From Oxalobacteraceae bacterium AB_14 (GTDB taxonomy: Bacteria > Pseudomonadota > Gammaproteobacteria > Burkholderiales > Burkholderiaceae_D), in NCBI GenBank assembly GCA_000381565.1, contig KB906724.1, positions 592,350 to 656,349 of the forward strand: a stretch of DNA of 64,000 nucleotides, given 5' to 3'. Below the pieces are notes generated by a model that did no database searches, was not told the DNA's origin, and was given only the letters and a program-made list of their open reading frames with translations. The translations under genes were made by a program, and so were the position numbers. Of this stretch, positions 34,001-43,819 are shown in pieces. Each line of letters starts with the position of its first letter. Positions within the stretch are counted from its first letter, which is position 1.

Positions 34001-34957
34001 TTAGCCCAGCTTCCCGGCGATCCGCGCCAGCATCGCGCTGGCCGGATCGGCGCCCAGGCAGTCGAGCACCACGCGCTCCGGCATGGAGCGCAGCCACGTC
34101 AGCTGGCGCTTGGCCAACTGGCGCGTGGCGATGATGCCGGTCTCGCGCATGGTCTTGTAGTCGATGCTGCCGTCCAGGTATTCCCACGCCTGGCGATAGC
34201 CCACGCAGCGCATCGACGGCAGGCCGGGATGCAGGTCGCCGCGCCGGCGCAGCACTTCCACTTCGGTGATCAGGTTACCGTCCGGGCCTTCTTCGAGCAT
34301 GATGACGAAGCGGCGCGCGATGCGCCCGTGCAGCACGGCGCGGTCCGACGGCTCCAGCGCGAACGACAGCAGCTCGAACGGCAGCTCGGTCTTTTCCTTC
34401 AGCGCCAGCAGTTCCGACATCGGCTTGCCGCTCAGGGCGCAGATCTCCAGCGCGCGCTGGATGCGCTGCGCGTCGGCCGGCGCCAGGCGGGCGGCGGTTT
34501 CGGGATCGAGCACTGCCAATTTCGCGTGCATGGCCGGCCAGCCGACGCGGGCCGCTTCCTCTTCCAGCTCGGCGCGCAGCGCCGGATCGGCGCCGGGCAG
34601 GTCGTCGAGGCCGTCGGCCAGTCCCTTGAAGTACAGCATGGTGCCGCCCACCAGCAAGGGCAGCTTGCCGCGCGCGACGATCTCGTCGACCAGCCGCAGC
34701 GTATCGTTGCGGAACTGCGCCACCGAATACGAATCGAGCGGGTCGAGGATGTCGATCAGGTGGTGCGGCGCGGCGGCGCGTTCTTCGCGCGTCGGCTTGG
34801 CGGTGCCGATGTCCATGCCGCGATACACCAGCGCGGAATCGACCGAGATGATCTCCGACGGAATGCGCTGCGCGATCGCCAGCGCGGACGCGGTCTTGCC
34901 GGACGCCGTAGGCCCCATGATGGCGACCGCCAGCGGTTTTGAAGCGTGAGTGTTCAT
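34001..34957 (-). CDS. miaA: tRNA dimethylallyltransferase
   Basis: MiaA adds the dimethylallyl group to A37 of tRNAs reading codons that start with U. The 318-aa protein shows the P-loop [16 protein letters not shown], the [16 protein letters not shown] substrate motif, [14 protein letters not shown] and the late [11 protein letters not shown]...[14 protein letters not shown] motif. The start lies 1 bp after the mutL stop, so the pair is co-transcribed as in many proteobacteria (where hfq often follows; here it does not). Confidence 0.96.
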   Translation of the reverse strand: MNTHASKPLAVAIMGPTASGKTASALAIAQRIPSEIISVDSALVYRGMDIGTAKPTREERAAAPHHLIDILDPLDSYSVAQFRNDTLRLVDEIVARGKLPLLVGGTMLYFKGLADGLDDLPGADPALRAELEEEAARVGWPAMHAKLAVLDPETAARLAPADAQRIQRALEICALSGKPMSELLALKEKTELPFELLSFALEPSDRAVLHGRIARRFVIMLEEGPDGNLITEVEVLRRRGDLHPGLPSMRCVGYRQAWEYLDGSIDYKTMRETGIIATRQLAKRQLTWLRSMPERVVLDCLGADPASAMLARIAGKLG

Positions 34958-34958
34958 G

Positions 34959-36926
34959 TTATTGACCGCGCAGGAACAGCTTGTCGAGCGCGCCGATTTC
35001 CACCTGCACCCAGGTCGGGCGGCCGTGGTTGCACTGGTCGGCGCGTTCGGTCATTTCCATCTGGCGCAGCAGGGCGTTCATCTCCTGCGTCGACAGAATG
35101 CGGTTGGCGCGCACCGCCGTGTGGCAGGCGAGGGTGCCCAGCAGCTCGTTCTGGCGCTCGATCAGCACCCGCGAACCGCCGAATTCGCGCACGTCGCGCA
35201 GCACGTCGCGCGCCAGCGTCTGGGCGTCGGCGTTCTTCAGCAGCACCGGCACCGAGCGCACCGCCAGCGTGGTCGGCGACAGCGTGGCGATGTCGAAGCC
35301 CAATGCCTGCAAGGTCTCCTGGTGTTCGGAGGCGGTCGCCACTTCCACCGTGTCGGCGTAGAAGGTGACGGGGATCAGCAGCGGCTGCACCTGCATCTCT
35401 TCGCCGGCGACGCGGCTGTCCAATGCGGTCTTCAGCTGTTCGTACAGGATGCGCTCGTGCGCAGCGTGCATGTCGACCAGCACCATGCCCTTGTTGTTTT
35501 GCGCCAGGATGTAGATGCCGTGCAGCTGCGCCAGCGCGAAGCCGAGCGGGAATTCTTCCTGCGCCATCGCCGCCGGGGAGACGCTGAACGGGCTGGCCTG
35601 CGGCAGCGCCATGTCCGATTCGGCGCGGTAGCCGGTGACGGGGCCGGAGCCGCCGAACAGGGCGCCGTATTTTTCCGTGCTCTGGGCGACGCCGCCTTCG
35701 CCGCCGAAGCGGGGCGCGCCGAAGCCGGCGCCAGTTCCTGTGCCGCTTGCGCCGCCGTCACGCGAGCCGAATGGCGATGGCGAGAAGGTTGGCGAATAGT
35801 CAGGCGCCAGCAATGGTCCGAACGACGTCTGTTCGCCGCGCCAGGTCGCGCTGCCCAGGCTCTCGGCCGCCGGCAGCGGCGATGGCACGCTGCCGTGCGC
35901 GGTGGCCGAGGTCTGCGCCAGCGCGCGCTGCACCGCATGGAACACGAACTGGTGCACCGCGCGGCTGTCGCGGAAGCGCACTTCGATCTTCGACGGATGG
36001 ACGTTGACGTCCACCAGCGCCGGATCGAGATCGAGCGCCAGCACGTAGCAAGGGAAGCGGTCGCCGTGCAGCACGTCCTGGTAGGCCGCCTTGACGGCGT
36101 GCACCAGCACCTTGTCGCGCACGAAGCGGCCGTTCACGTAGAAGAACTGGCCGTCGGCGCGCGCCTTGGAGGCGGTCGGCAGGCCGGCGTAGCCGTGCAG
36201 GCGCAGCGGGCCGGCGCTTTCGTCGATAGCCAGGCGCGCCTCGGCGAAGCCGTCGCCGAGGATGTGGGCGCTGCGCTTGGCCATCTCGCTGACGTTCCAG
36301 TGGTCGATGGTGCGGCCGTTGTGGCTGAGCGAGAACGACACGTCCGGCCGCGCCAGCGCGATGCGGCGCACGACTTCGGCGCAGTGGCCGAATTCGGTCT
36401 GCTCGGATTTGAGGAACTTGCGGCGCGCCGGTGTGTTGAAGTACAGGTCCTGCACGTCGACCGTGGTGCCCTGGGCGCCGGACGACGGCGCCACCGCGCC
36501 GTTGTGCGAGCCGACGATTTCCCACGCGTGGGGAGCGTCGGCGGTGCGCGAGGTCAGCGTGACGGCGGCCACCGAGGCGATCGAGGCCAGCGCCTCGCCG
36601 CGGAAGCCCAGCGTGCCGACGTTTTCCAGGTCGTCCAGCGAGGCGATCTTGGAGGTGGCGTGGCGCGCCAGCGCGAGCGGCATCTGCTCGGGCGGGATGC
36701 CGCGGCCGTTGTCGGTGATGGCGATGCGTTTGACACCGCCTTCCTCCAGCCGCACGGTGATCTGGGTGGAGCCGGCGTCGAGCGCGTTTTCCAGCAGCTC
36801 CTTGACCACGGCGGACGGCCGTTCGACCACCTCGCCGGCGGCGATCTGCGAAATCAGCTGGTCGGGCAGGGCCTGGATGGGGCGGATGGGGAGAAGAGGG
36901 CGGGGGGAAATGTCGGGCGCGTTCAT
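34959..36926 (-). CDS. mutL: DNA mismatch repair protein MutL
   Basis: MutL couples MutS mismatch recognition to downstream repair. The 655-aa protein opens with [37 protein letters not shown] (the GHKL ATPase motif I) and [22 protein letters not shown], then [15 protein letters not shown], complete the ATPase part. A Gly/Ser-rich linker (about residues 355-450) leads to the C-terminal dimerisation domain ([32 protein letters not shown]). ATG 36926 is the conserved start; the upstream extension to 37019 runs through the palindromic repeat and is rejected. The endonuclease motif is absent, as in MutH-type MutL; no MutH is seen here. Confidence 0.96.
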   Translation of the reverse strand: MNAPDISPRPLLPIRPIQALPDQLISQIAAGEVVERPSAVVKELLENALDAGSTQITVRLEEGGVKRIAITDNGRGIPPEQMPLALARHATSKIASLDDLENVGTLGFRGEALASIASVAAVTLTSRTADAPHAWEIVGSHNGAVAPSSGAQGTTVDVQDLYFNTPARRKFLKSEQTEFGHCAEVVRRIALARPDVSFSLSHNGRTIDHWNVSEMAKRSAHILGDGFAEARLAIDESAGPLRLHGYAGLPTASKARADGQFFYVNGRFVRDKVLVHAVKAAYQDVLHGDRFPCYVLALDLDPALVDVNVHPSKIEVRFRDSRAVHQFVFHAVQRALAQTSATAHGSVPSPLPAAESLGSATWRGEQTSFGPLLAPDYSPTFSPSPFGSRDGGASGTGTGAGFGAPRFGGEGGVAQSTEKYGALFGGSGPVTGYRAESDMALPQASPFSVSPAAMAQEEFPLGFALAQLHGIYILAQNNKGMVLVDMHAAHERILYEQLKTALDSRVAGEEMQVQPLLIPVTFYADTVEVATASEHQETLQALGFDIATLSPTTLAVRSVPVLLKNADAQTLARDVLRDVREFGGSRVLIERQNELLGTLACHTAVRANRILSTQEMNALLRQMEMTERADQCNHGRPTWVQVEIGALDKLFLRGQ

Positions 36927-36952
36927 CACGAGATTATAACTGCTCGCCCGAA

Positions 36953-37052
36953 GTCGTTCCCGCGAAAGCGGGAACCCATGCACTGCATGAGTTCCCCCCA
37001 TAGAACGCCGGCCAGTCAACTCAGCATGGGCTCCCGCTTTCGCGGGAGCGAC
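36953..37052. repeat. Inverted pair of REP-like palindromes (second copy)
   Basis: Left unit 36953-36978 (GTCGTTCCCGCGAAAGCGGG then AACCCA) and right unit 37027-37052 are inverted copies, 24 of 26 bases identical. Each forms its own CCCGC-GAAA-GCGGG hairpin, with 48 bases between. It is the same family as the pair at 11385-11464 but better preserved. It sits in the gap between mutL and the cyclophilin gene, both minus-strand. Confidence 0.8.
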
Positions 37053-37064
37053 GGCGGCGGGCGT

Positions 37065-37988
37065 TCAGTCCTTGGGATGCTCGCGCACGGGAATCGGCGC
37101 ATTGCACAGCTCGACGTAGTTCGGCGTGAATTTGTTCCACGGGCCGCCGCGGTTGCGGGCCGCGTCGACCACCTCCTTGTAGATAGGCGCCTCGCTGCGC
37201 ATCACCTCCAGGTGGCTGCGCTCCGCTTCCGGCACGTCCGCCTCCAGCCGCACCGATTTGATCGGCATGCGCGCCTCGCTGGCGCCGTAGAAGCCCATCG
37301 CCTCGCTGCCGCGCGGCAGTCCGGTCAGCAGCGCCATGCCCGACACCACCCGCCCCACCACCGTGATATTGCGGTCCAGGTGGCGCGGCGCGTTGCCGGT
37401 GACGGCATACAGCTCGGCGCCGCTGCCGCTGTCGGTGTCGTTGTCGCGGCCCACGCCGACCATGCCGTAGCAATGCGCCAGCCAGGTGGTCTTGGCCCTG
37501 GGATCGCGCCCGACCGGGAAGCCGTTGGAATGGCCGATCTGCGGCGCGTAGCCGTCGGCGTCCTGCTGGCGCACGAAGTGCTTGTCGTTCGCCATCGGCA
37601 CCGTGAACTCGCCGGGCACCTTGGCCCTGGCCGATCCCAGCGACTTGGGCTTGGTCTCGGCGTTCGGGTCGCCCCATTGCGCCACGTAGTTATCCTGCGA
37701 GCGCAGCATGGCCAGGCCGTCGAAATAGCCTTCCTTGACCAGCGTCTTGATGTTGGCGGTGCCCAGCGGCGCGAAATCCGGCGCCAGCTCGATCACCACA
37801 CGGCCGCTGGGCAGCTCCATGTACAGGGTGTTGTTGGGGTCCAGCGGACGCCAGTCGGAGGGCTTGGACAGCTTGACGACGTCGCCGGCGCTGGGCCGGG
37901 CCGGCAGGTCGGCGGCGTGCGCCCAAGAGGCCAGGCCGATCGCCAGGAGGGAGAGGGGAAGGGCGCGAAACGGGTGGGTCAGGGACAT
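37065..37988 (-). CDS. Periplasmic cyclophilin-type peptidyl-prolyl isomerase
   Basis: A 307-aa secreted protein: signal peptide ending ASWAHA, then a cyclophilin-like domain with [50 protein letters not shown] (read in blocks), [24 protein letters not shown] and [15 protein letters not shown]. It diverges from E. coli PpiA: the FxxxxxxQxGD core reads YVAQWGDP and the usual SGxQFF is SGAELYAV. Activity as an isomerase is therefore likely but not certain. The final ~80 residues are a family-specific extension. A single gene, divergent from dedA. Confidence 0.8.
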   Translation of the reverse strand: MSLTHPFRALPLSLLAIGLASWAHAADLPARPSAGDVVKLSKPSDWRPLDPNNTLYMELPSGRVVIELAPDFAPLGTANIKTLVKEGYFDGLAMLRSQDNYVAQWGDPNAETKPKSLGSARAKVPGEFTVPMANDKHFVRQQDADGYAPQIGHSNGFPVGRDPRAKTTWLAHCYGMVGVGRDNDTDSGSGAELYAVTGNAPRHLDRNITVVGRVVSGMALLTGLPRGSEAMGFYGASEARMPIKSVRLEADVPEAERSHLEVMRSEAPIYKEVVDAARNRGGPWNKFTPNYVELCNAPIPVREHPKD

Positions 37989-38125
37989 CCATTATCTCCT
38001 TGGTTGGTCGCGCCGGCTGGTTGCGGACGCCCGGGGGATTGTAAACTGGATATCACCGGTCTGGAAACTTGCGCCGCAGGGGCAAGGGTGGTGTATGATT
38101 CCGGCGCAGACTTTATGGGAAGAAT

Positions 38126-38770
38126 ATGGATTTTATGCAATTTTTTGACATGATCCTTCATGTCGACAAGTCACTGGAAGTGCTGATTCAGCAATACGGA
38201 ACCTTGGTGTATGCCGTGCTGTTCGCGATTATCTTTTGCGAAACCGGTCTGGTGGTCCTGTTCTTCTTCCCGGGCGACACGCTGCTGTTCATTGCCGGCG
38301 CCCTGTGCGCGCTGGGAAAAATGGATCTGCTGCTGCTGATGCTGCTTCTGACTACGGCGGCCGTCACCGGCAACACGCTCAATTACTGGATAGGCGAGGC
38401 CATCGGGCAGCGCGTGTTCACCCACGATTACCGCTGGCTCAACAAGGAAGCGCTGCGCCGCACCCACGAATTCTTTGAAAAACACGGCGGCAAGACCATC
38501 GTGTTGGCGCGTTTCGTGCCGGTGGTGCGCACCTTCGCCCCGTTCGTGGCCGGCGTGTCGGACATGACCCATGCCCGCTTCCAGATGTACAACATCACCG
38601 GCGCCGTGCTGTGGGTGGCGCTGCTGACCACCGCCGGCTATTTCTTCGGCAACATCGCCATCGTGCGCGAACACCTGACCGAGATCGTGCTGTTCGGGGT
38701 CGGCATTGCCGTGGTGCCGATGGCGCTGGGCGGCATGTGGAAGCTGTCGCGCCGCATGCTGGGCCGCTGA
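38126..38770 (+). CDS. DedA-family membrane protein
   Basis: A 214-aa inner-membrane protein of the DedA family; members act as lipid (undecaprenyl-phosphate) transporters or scramblases. Signature pieces are IIFCETGLVVLFFFPGDTLLFIAGAL, NTLNYWIGEAIGQRVF, FFEKHGGKTIVLARFVPVVRTFAPFVAG and the final VVPMALGGMWKLSRR. The FFEKHGG...RFVPVVRTF motif is the diagnostic one. ATG 38126 has GGAAG upstream. It is a single gene with no operon partner. Confidence 0.92.
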   Translation: MDFMQFFDMILHVDKSLEVLIQQYGTLVYAVLFAIIFCETGLVVLFFFPGDTLLFIAGALCALGKMDLLLLMLLLTTAAVTGNTLNYWIGEAIGQRVFTHDYRWLNKEALRRTHEFFEKHGGKTIVLARFVPVVRTFAPFVAGVSDMTHARFQMYNITGAVLWVALLTTAGYFFGNIAIVREHLTEIVLFGVGIAVVPMALGGMWKLSRRMLGR

Positions 38771-38875
38771 GCGCGCCGTTCTGCAAATAAAGTCCTTCAG
38801 AAAGGCCCGGCCCGCTCAAGTTTTGCCCAAATGCATCCGTATACCAGTATGTAATTCTTTTCTTCCTGGATACAA

Positions 38876-39913
38876 ATGCGACTTCTCCTCACCCTGATTG
38901 CCTGCTGCTGCGTCCTCGCGACCGCTAGCGCTGCAAACGATCCGCTGATTTCGCCTTCGACGAAATCGGCGGTGGGTGGCGCTACCGGGTCGATCGCGTC
39001 CATCCGTCCCAACAGCCCGGCTTCTTCCAGCGTCTCCGCCACCGGCGGTTCTTCCAGCACATCGTCGCCGACCCGCAAGTTGAGCGAGCGCGAGCGCGAG
39101 GCCGAGGCGGAATCCGACCTGTCGGCCAGGATCGCGGCGCGCCTGGCCATCATGCGCGCCAACCAGCGGGCCCGCGCCGCCGCCGCGGCCAAGGCCAGGA
39201 AGGCCGCCGCCGCCGTGCCGGTGGCGCCCAAGGTGTACAGCAAGCACTGGTCGTACGAGGGCGAGGACGGCCCGGCCAACTGGGGCAAGATCAATCCCGA
39301 GTGGGCCAAGTGCGGCACCGGCAACCGCCAGTCGCCGATCGACATCCGCGACGGCATGAAGGTCGAGCTGGAACAGATCACCTTCGACTACCATCCCTCT
39401 TCGTTCAACGTGACCGACAACGGCCACACGGTGCAGGTCATGCTCGGCAGCGGCAATTTCATCACGGTCAACAACCGCATGTATGAGCTGATCCAGTTCC
39501 ACTTCCACCGGCCGTCGGAGGAGCGCATCAACGGCAAGGGCTACGAGATGGTGATGCACCTGGTGCACAAGGACGGCGAGGGCAAGCTGGCCGTGCTGGC
39601 GCTGATGCTGGAGCGCGGCAAGCCGCAGCCGGTGATCCAGTCGGTGTGGAACAACCTGCCGCTGGAGAAGTTCGAAACGATGGCGCCGTCGACCGTGATC
39701 GATCCGATGGACCTGCTGCCGGCGCGCCGCGACTACTTCACGTTCATGGGATCGCTGACCACGCCGCCGTGTTCCGAGGGCGTGCTGTGGCTGGTGATGA
39801 AGGAACCGGTGCAAGCGTCGCCGGCGCAGATGGCGCTGTTCAGCCGCCTCTATCCACTGAACGCGCGGCCCATCCAGCCAAGTTCCGGCCGCATCGTCAA
39901 AGAGTCGAACTAA
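38876..39913 (+). CDS. Alpha-type carbonic anhydrase with N-terminal extension
   Basis: A 345-aa secreted alpha-carbonic anhydrase interconverting CO2 and bicarbonate in the periplasm. Signal peptide at residues 1-19, then ~95 residues of Ser-rich linker and an Ala/Arg-rich helical stretch (ARIAARLAIMRANQRARAAAAAK). The catalytic domain follows from residue ~120: WSYEGEDGPANWG, RQSPIDI, zinc ligands His209 and His211 (QFHFHRPSEE) and His228 (MHLVHKD), and SLTTPPCSEGVLW. The extension is not part of the enzyme family and may anchor or tether it. Start ATG 38876. Confidence 0.93.
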   Translation: MRLLLTLIACCCVLATASAANDPLISPSTKSAVGGATGSIASIRPNSPASSSVSATGGSSSTSSPTRKLSEREREAEAESDLSARIAARLAIMRANQRARAAAAAKARKAAAAVPVAPKVYSKHWSYEGEDGPANWGKINPEWAKCGTGNRQSPIDIRDGMKVELEQITFDYHPSSFNVTDNGHTVQVMLGSGNFITVNNRMYELIQFHFHRPSEERINGKGYEMVMHLVHKDGEGKLAVLALMLERGKPQPVIQSVWNNLPLEKFETMAPSTVIDPMDLLPARRDYFTFMGSLTTPPCSEGVLWLVMKEPVQASPAQMALFSRLYPLNARPIQPSSGRIVKESN

Positions 39914-39922
39914 AGATCTGAC

Positions 39923-40765
39923 TCAATCCGCGGTGATGCGGTGGTGGCCGGTCCACGTGGCGCCGGCGGCCAGCTGCTGCTGGTCGATGCGCGCCGGTTC
40001 GATGCAGACGAAGCGCAGGTACTCGTCGTCGGCCAGGTCCACCAGCGCCCTGGCGTCGTCCTGGCCCGGATTCCACACCACCCAGTTGTCGTAGCCTTGC
40101 TGCTCCAGGCGCAGCGTGGCGTTGGCCGTGTTCAGCGTCAGCGCCGGCGTCGACTGGTACAGGCGGTCCAGCTTTTCGGTGAAGTGCAGCGCCGGATGCT
40201 GCTGGGTCAGCGTTTGCTGGTGATGGTCGGTGCAGCGCATGTGCTGCAGCCCGCTGATGCTGGTCGCGTCCAGCTGGCCGACGTCGTAGTAGGTATGCAG
40301 CGCGACGCCGAACGGGAAGGCCTGCGCGCCGCTGTTGTGCACGGTGAACTGCGCGTCGAGCGACTCGCCGTGCAGCGTGAAGCGCAGCGTCAGTTCGAAG
40401 GCGTGCGGCCAGGCTTGCGCGTGTTCCGGCGCCAGGTCGTTCTGATTCAGGCTCAATTCCAGGAAGGACTGGCCGCCGTCGCCGCCGCTGCCGGTCAGGC
40501 GCCAGGTGCTGACGCGGGCGAAGCCGTGGCGCAGGCCGGGGCCGCGCACATTAAACTGCGGGAAGATCACCGGCACGCCGCCGCGTATGGCCTTGCTGCC
40601 GTCGAGCGGCGTCTGCGCGCTGACGAACAGCCGCTCCTTGCCGTCGCCCGTCTTCCATGACAGCAGGTGGGCGCCGAACAGCGACACCGTCGCCTGGCAG
40701 CCGTCGGCCGCCGTGATCCGTAGCGCCGGCAGTTTGCCGTATTCCGTATTGCTTATGACAGCCAT
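39923..40765 (-). CDS. D-hexose-6-phosphate mutarotase (YeaD-like)
   Basis: A 280-aa galactose-mutarotase-fold protein of the YeaD group, expected to interconvert anomers of glucose-6-phosphate. Motifs are SLFGAHLLSWKTGDGKERLFVS, KAIRGGVPVIFPQF with the typical HGFAR, the catalytic histidine in FGVALHTYYDVG and the late glutamate-bearing RFVCIEPARID. Its stop lies 10 bp from the convergent carbonic anhydrase, and it is downstream of amiC on the same strand with a 16-bp gap. Confidence 0.9.
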   Translation of the reverse strand: MAVISNTEYGKLPALRITAADGCQATVSLFGAHLLSWKTGDGKERLFVSAQTPLDGSKAIRGGVPVIFPQFNVRGPGLRHGFARVSTWRLTGSGGDGGQSFLELSLNQNDLAPEHAQAWPHAFELTLRFTLHGESLDAQFTVHNSGAQAFPFGVALHTYYDVGQLDATSISGLQHMRCTDHHQQTLTQQHPALHFTEKLDRLYQSTPALTLNTANATLRLEQQGYDNWVVWNPGQDDARALVDLADDEYLRFVCIEPARIDQQQLAAGATWTGHHRITAD

Positions 40766-40781
40766 GTCTGGTCCGTTTTAA

Positions 40782-42200
40782 TTAAGTCAGCCGGTTCTTT
40801 GCCAGCGGTGGGTTCTTCGCGAAATAGCGCCGTATGCCCTTGACGATGGCATCGGCCAATTGGTTCTGGTAGCCGTCGTCGAGCAGCTTGGCTTCTTCTT
40901 CCGGGTTGGAGATGAAGGCGGTCTCGATCAGGATCGACGGAATGTCCGGCGCCTTCAGCACCGCGAAGCCGGCCTGCTCGACCGCGCCTTTGTGCAGGCG
41001 GTTGATGCCGCCGATCTCGCCCAGCACGGATTTTCCCAGCCGCAGCGAATCGTTGATCTGCGCCGTGGTCGACAAATCCAGCAGCACGCTGGCCAGCTGG
41101 CGGTCCTGGGGCCTGACGTTGACGCCGCCGATGGTGTCGGCCAGGTTTTCCTTGTCCGCCAGCCAGCGCGCCGCCGCCGAGCTGGCGCCTTTTTCCGACA
41201 GCACGAACACCGACGAGCCGCGCGCGGTCGGCTGCACGAAGGCGTCCGCGTGGATCGAGACGAACAGGTCGGCCTGCACCTTGCGGGCCTTGTCGACGCG
41301 GGTGCCGAGCGGCACGAAGTAGTCGCCGTCGCGCGTGAGCATCACGCGCATATTGGGGAATTCCTCGATCTTGTCCTTCAGGCGCTTGGCGATGGCCAGC
41401 ACGATGTCCTTCTCGCGGCTGCCGTTCTTGCCCGACGCGCCGGGGTCTTCGCCGCCGTGGCCGGGGTCCAGCACCACGGTCAGCATGCGTATCAGCTTGC
41501 CTTTCTTGCCCGCGCCCTTGTCTGTCCGCTCGCTGGCGCGGGTCTGCGCTTCGGCGGTTTTCAGCTCGTTCCTCAGTTCCGCGCGCGGCTCGGCCCTGGT
41601 GTCGGGCTTGAGCGCGTCGAGCTGCGCCTGCGGCGCATTGGCGAGGGCCTCGGCGTCGGACGGCGGCGCCTTATCGTCGCCGGACCAGTTGCGTTTTTCG
41701 ATCATGGCGGCGATCGGGTCGACCGGCTTGACCGGATACAGGTCGAAGATCAGGCGGTGCTTGTAGTTGCCGACCGGGGCCAGCGTGAACACCTGCGGCG
41801 TGACCTCTTCCTTCAGGTCGAACACCAGGCGCACCACGTTGGGCCGGTTCTGGCCCACGCGCACCTGCTTGATGTACGGGTCGTTGGACTGGATCTTGGC
41901 GACCAGGCTTTTGAGCGTGGGGTTCAGCTCCAGGCCTTCGATGTCGACCACCATGCGTTCCGGGTCCTTGACGATGAAGTGCGTGGCCTTGAGCGCGGCG
42001 TCGTTTTCCAGCGTGACGCGGGTGTAGTCCTCGGCCGGCCAGACCCGCACCGCCAGGATCTGCGCGGCGTAGGCGCGGATCGGCGCCACCACGGAAAGCA
42101 GCAGCGTGGCGCCGGCCTTGAGGACGGTGCGGCGCGAAACAGGCGGGTTTTCCAACCCCTTGTTTACATGTTCGGGGCGAATTTGAGGCGTTGAAGGCAT
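40782..42200 (-). CDS. amiC: N-acetylmuramoyl-L-alanine amidase (AmiC-type)
   Basis: A 472-aa periplasmic cell-division amidase. The N-terminus has a Tat motif (SRRTVLKAGATLLLSVV), followed by an AMIN domain (about residues 50-155) that targets the septum. The catalytic Amidase_3 domain begins VVLDPGHGGEDPGA, with a second zinc histidine in FVSIHADAF and catalytic glutamate in ILIETAFISN. It cleaves the amide between MurNAc and the stem peptide to separate daughter cells. Its start overlaps tsaE by 37 bp, the standard amiC-tsaE arrangement. Confidence 0.95.
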   Translation of the reverse strand: MPSTPQIRPEHVNKGLENPPVSRRTVLKAGATLLLSVVAPIRAYAAQILAVRVWPAEDYTRVTLENDAALKATHFIVKDPERMVVDIEGLELNPTLKSLVAKIQSNDPYIKQVRVGQNRPNVVRLVFDLKEEVTPQVFTLAPVGNYKHRLIFDLYPVKPVDPIAAMIEKRNWSGDDKAPPSDAEALANAPQAQLDALKPDTRAEPRAELRNELKTAEAQTRASERTDKGAGKKGKLIRMLTVVLDPGHGGEDPGASGKNGSREKDIVLAIAKRLKDKIEEFPNMRVMLTRDGDYFVPLGTRVDKARKVQADLFVSIHADAFVQPTARGSSVFVLSEKGASSAAARWLADKENLADTIGGVNVRPQDRQLASVLLDLSTTAQINDSLRLGKSVLGEIGGINRLHKGAVEQAGFAVLKAPDIPSILIETAFISNPEEEAKLLDDGYQNQLADAIVKGIRRYFAKNPPLAKNRLT

Positions 42201-42649
42201 GAGTTACCCAGTGCGGTGGACGCCTGCAATTCTACATCACGGCCGTTGCCGGCCACAGTCAGAAACAGGTTGATATCGGCTGCGGGCAGCACGCGGTCGG
42301 CCTTTTCGGGCCATTCGACGATGCAGATGTTGTCGCCGTTGAAGTCTTCCCGGAAGCCGGCGTCGAGGAATTCCTCCGGGCTGCCCATGCGGTACAGGTC
42401 GAAATGGATCACGCTGACCTTGCGGCCACCGAGCTCGATCGCATACGGTTCGGACAGCGTGTAGGTCGGGCTCTTGACCGTGCCCACATGGCCGGCGGCG
42501 TGCAGCAGGGAGCGGGTGAGGGCGGTCTTGCCGGCCCCCAGGTCGCCGTGCAGATAGATCACCAGGCCGGGCGCCAGGGCGCGCGCCAGGGCCGTACCCA
42601 GGGCGGCGGTGCCGGCTTCGTCATGGAGATGGGCTTGGAAGTGCTGCAT
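42164..42649 (-). CDS. tsaE: tRNA threonylcarbamoyladenosine ATPase subunit
   Basis: TsaE is the P-loop ATPase that helps TsaB/TsaD place t6A at position 37 of ANN-reading tRNAs. The 161-aa protein has Walker A LHGDLGAGKTALTR, the switch-like VKSPTYTLSEPY and VIHFDLYRMGSPEEF, and ICIVEWPEKA. ATG 42649 is used; a TTG directly before it is in frame. It is divergent from queG (57 bp). Confidence 0.95.
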   Translation of the reverse strand: MQHFQAHLHDEAGTAALGTALARALAPGLVIYLHGDLGAGKTALTRSLLHAAGHVGTVKSPTYTLSEPYAIELGGRKVSVIHFDLYRMGSPEEFLDAGFREDFNGDNICIVEWPEKADRVLPAADINLFLTVAGNGRDVELQASTALGNSCLQRLKFAPNM

Positions 42650-42706
42650 CAATTAGAATGTCGTGTTGGTTGGATCGCCAGCCATTGTAACCGCCACCTG
42701 CTACCG

Positions 42707-43819
42707 ATGTCCCTGCCTGTCACCAATTTAGCCGAACTAGCCCTCAGCATCAAGCGCTGGGGTGTAGAGCTGGGCTTCGCCGAAATCCGCATCGCCGACA
42801 TCGACCTCAGCCACGCCGAGGCCGGCCTGCGGGCGTGGCTGGACGCCGGCATGCACGGCGAAATGGATTACATGGCCAGCCACGGCATGTTGCGCGCCCG
42901 TCCGGCCGAGCTGGTGCCGGGCACGGTGCGGGTGGTCAGCGCCCGCATGAACTATCTGCCGAGGGACACGGAAACGGGTGGCGACAAGGACTGGCGCGCG
43001 CGCGAGCAGGCCCGGCTGGCCGATCCCGGCGCCGCCGTGATCTCGGTCTACGCGCGCGGCCGGGACTACCACAAGGTGCTGCGCGCGCGCCTGCAGCAGC
43101 TGGCCGACAAGGTCAAGGCGGAGATCGGCGAGTTCGGCTACCGCGTCTTCACCGACTCGGCGCCGGTGATGGAGCTGCCGCTGGCGGAGAAGGCCGGCCT
43201 GGGTTGGCGCGGCAAGCACACCTTGCTGCTGTCGCGCAGCGCCGGCTCGATGTTCTTCATGGGCGAGTTCCTGGTCGACCTGCCGCTGCCGGTCGACCAG
43301 CCGACCGGCAGCCATTGCGGCCAGTGCTCGGCGTGCATCGACATCTGCCCGACCCAGGCCATCCTCGGGCCGGGCAAGCTCGATGCGCGGCGCTGCGTGT
43401 CCTACCTGACGATCGAACTGAAAAGCGCGATCCCGTTGGAGATGCGGCCCTTGATCGGCAACCGCGTCTACGGCTGCGACGATTGCCAGACCGCCTGCCC
43501 GTGGAACAAGTTCGCGCAGCGCGCGGTGCTGCCGGACTTCGACCAGCGCCACGGCCTGGGCAGCGCCTCGATGGTCGAATTGTTCGCCTGGACCGAGGAA
43601 GAATTCAACCGCAAGATGGAAGGCAGCCCGATACGCCGCATCGGCCACGAACGGTGGCTGCGCAATATCGCGGTCGGCCTGGGCAACGCGGCGGCGGCCG
43701 GCGCCAGGGGCGACGCGGCCATCGTGGCGGCGCTGACGGCGCGCCGCGGGCACCCGTCGGCACTGGTGCGCGAACACGTCGAATGGGCGCTGGCCTGCCA
43801 CGCCTGGACCGCAAGCTGA
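42707..43819 (+). CDS. queG: Epoxyqueuosine reductase
   Basis: QueG reduces epoxyqueuosine to queuosine in tRNA wobble modification using cobalamin and two [4Fe-4S] clusters. The 370-aa protein has LGFAEIRIADIDLSHAEAGL at the N-terminus, the cobalamin region around YRVFTDSAPVMELPLAEKAGLGWRGKHT, and cluster motifs CGQCSACIDICP and CDDCQTACPW. A HEAT-like C-terminus is truncated relative to longer orthologues but typical of many. ATG 42707 is chosen. It runs directly into a DUF885 fragment. Confidence 0.95.
   Translation: MSLPVTNLAELALSIKRWGVELGFAEIRIADIDLSHAEAGLRAWLDAGMHGEMDYMASHGMLRARPAELVPGTVRVVSARMNYLPRDTETGGDKDWRAREQARLADPGAAVISVYARGRDYHKVLRARLQQLADKVKAEIGEFGYRVFTDSAPVMELPLAEKAGLGWRGKHTLLLSRSAGSMFFMGEFLVDLPLPVDQPTGSHCGQCSACIDICPTQAILGPGKLDARRCVSYLTIELKSAIPLEMRPLIGNRVYGCDDCQTACPWNKFAQRAVLPDFDQRHGLGSASMVELFAWTEEEFNRKMEGSPIRRIGHERWLRNIAVGLGNAAAAGARGDAAIVAALTARRGHPSALVREHVEWALACHAWTAS

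Noticed and set aside
34950..38153. 1067-codon plus-strand frame
   Set aside because: Antisense to mutL and the cyclophilin gene, which carry strong family motifs; runs through the palindromic repeats.
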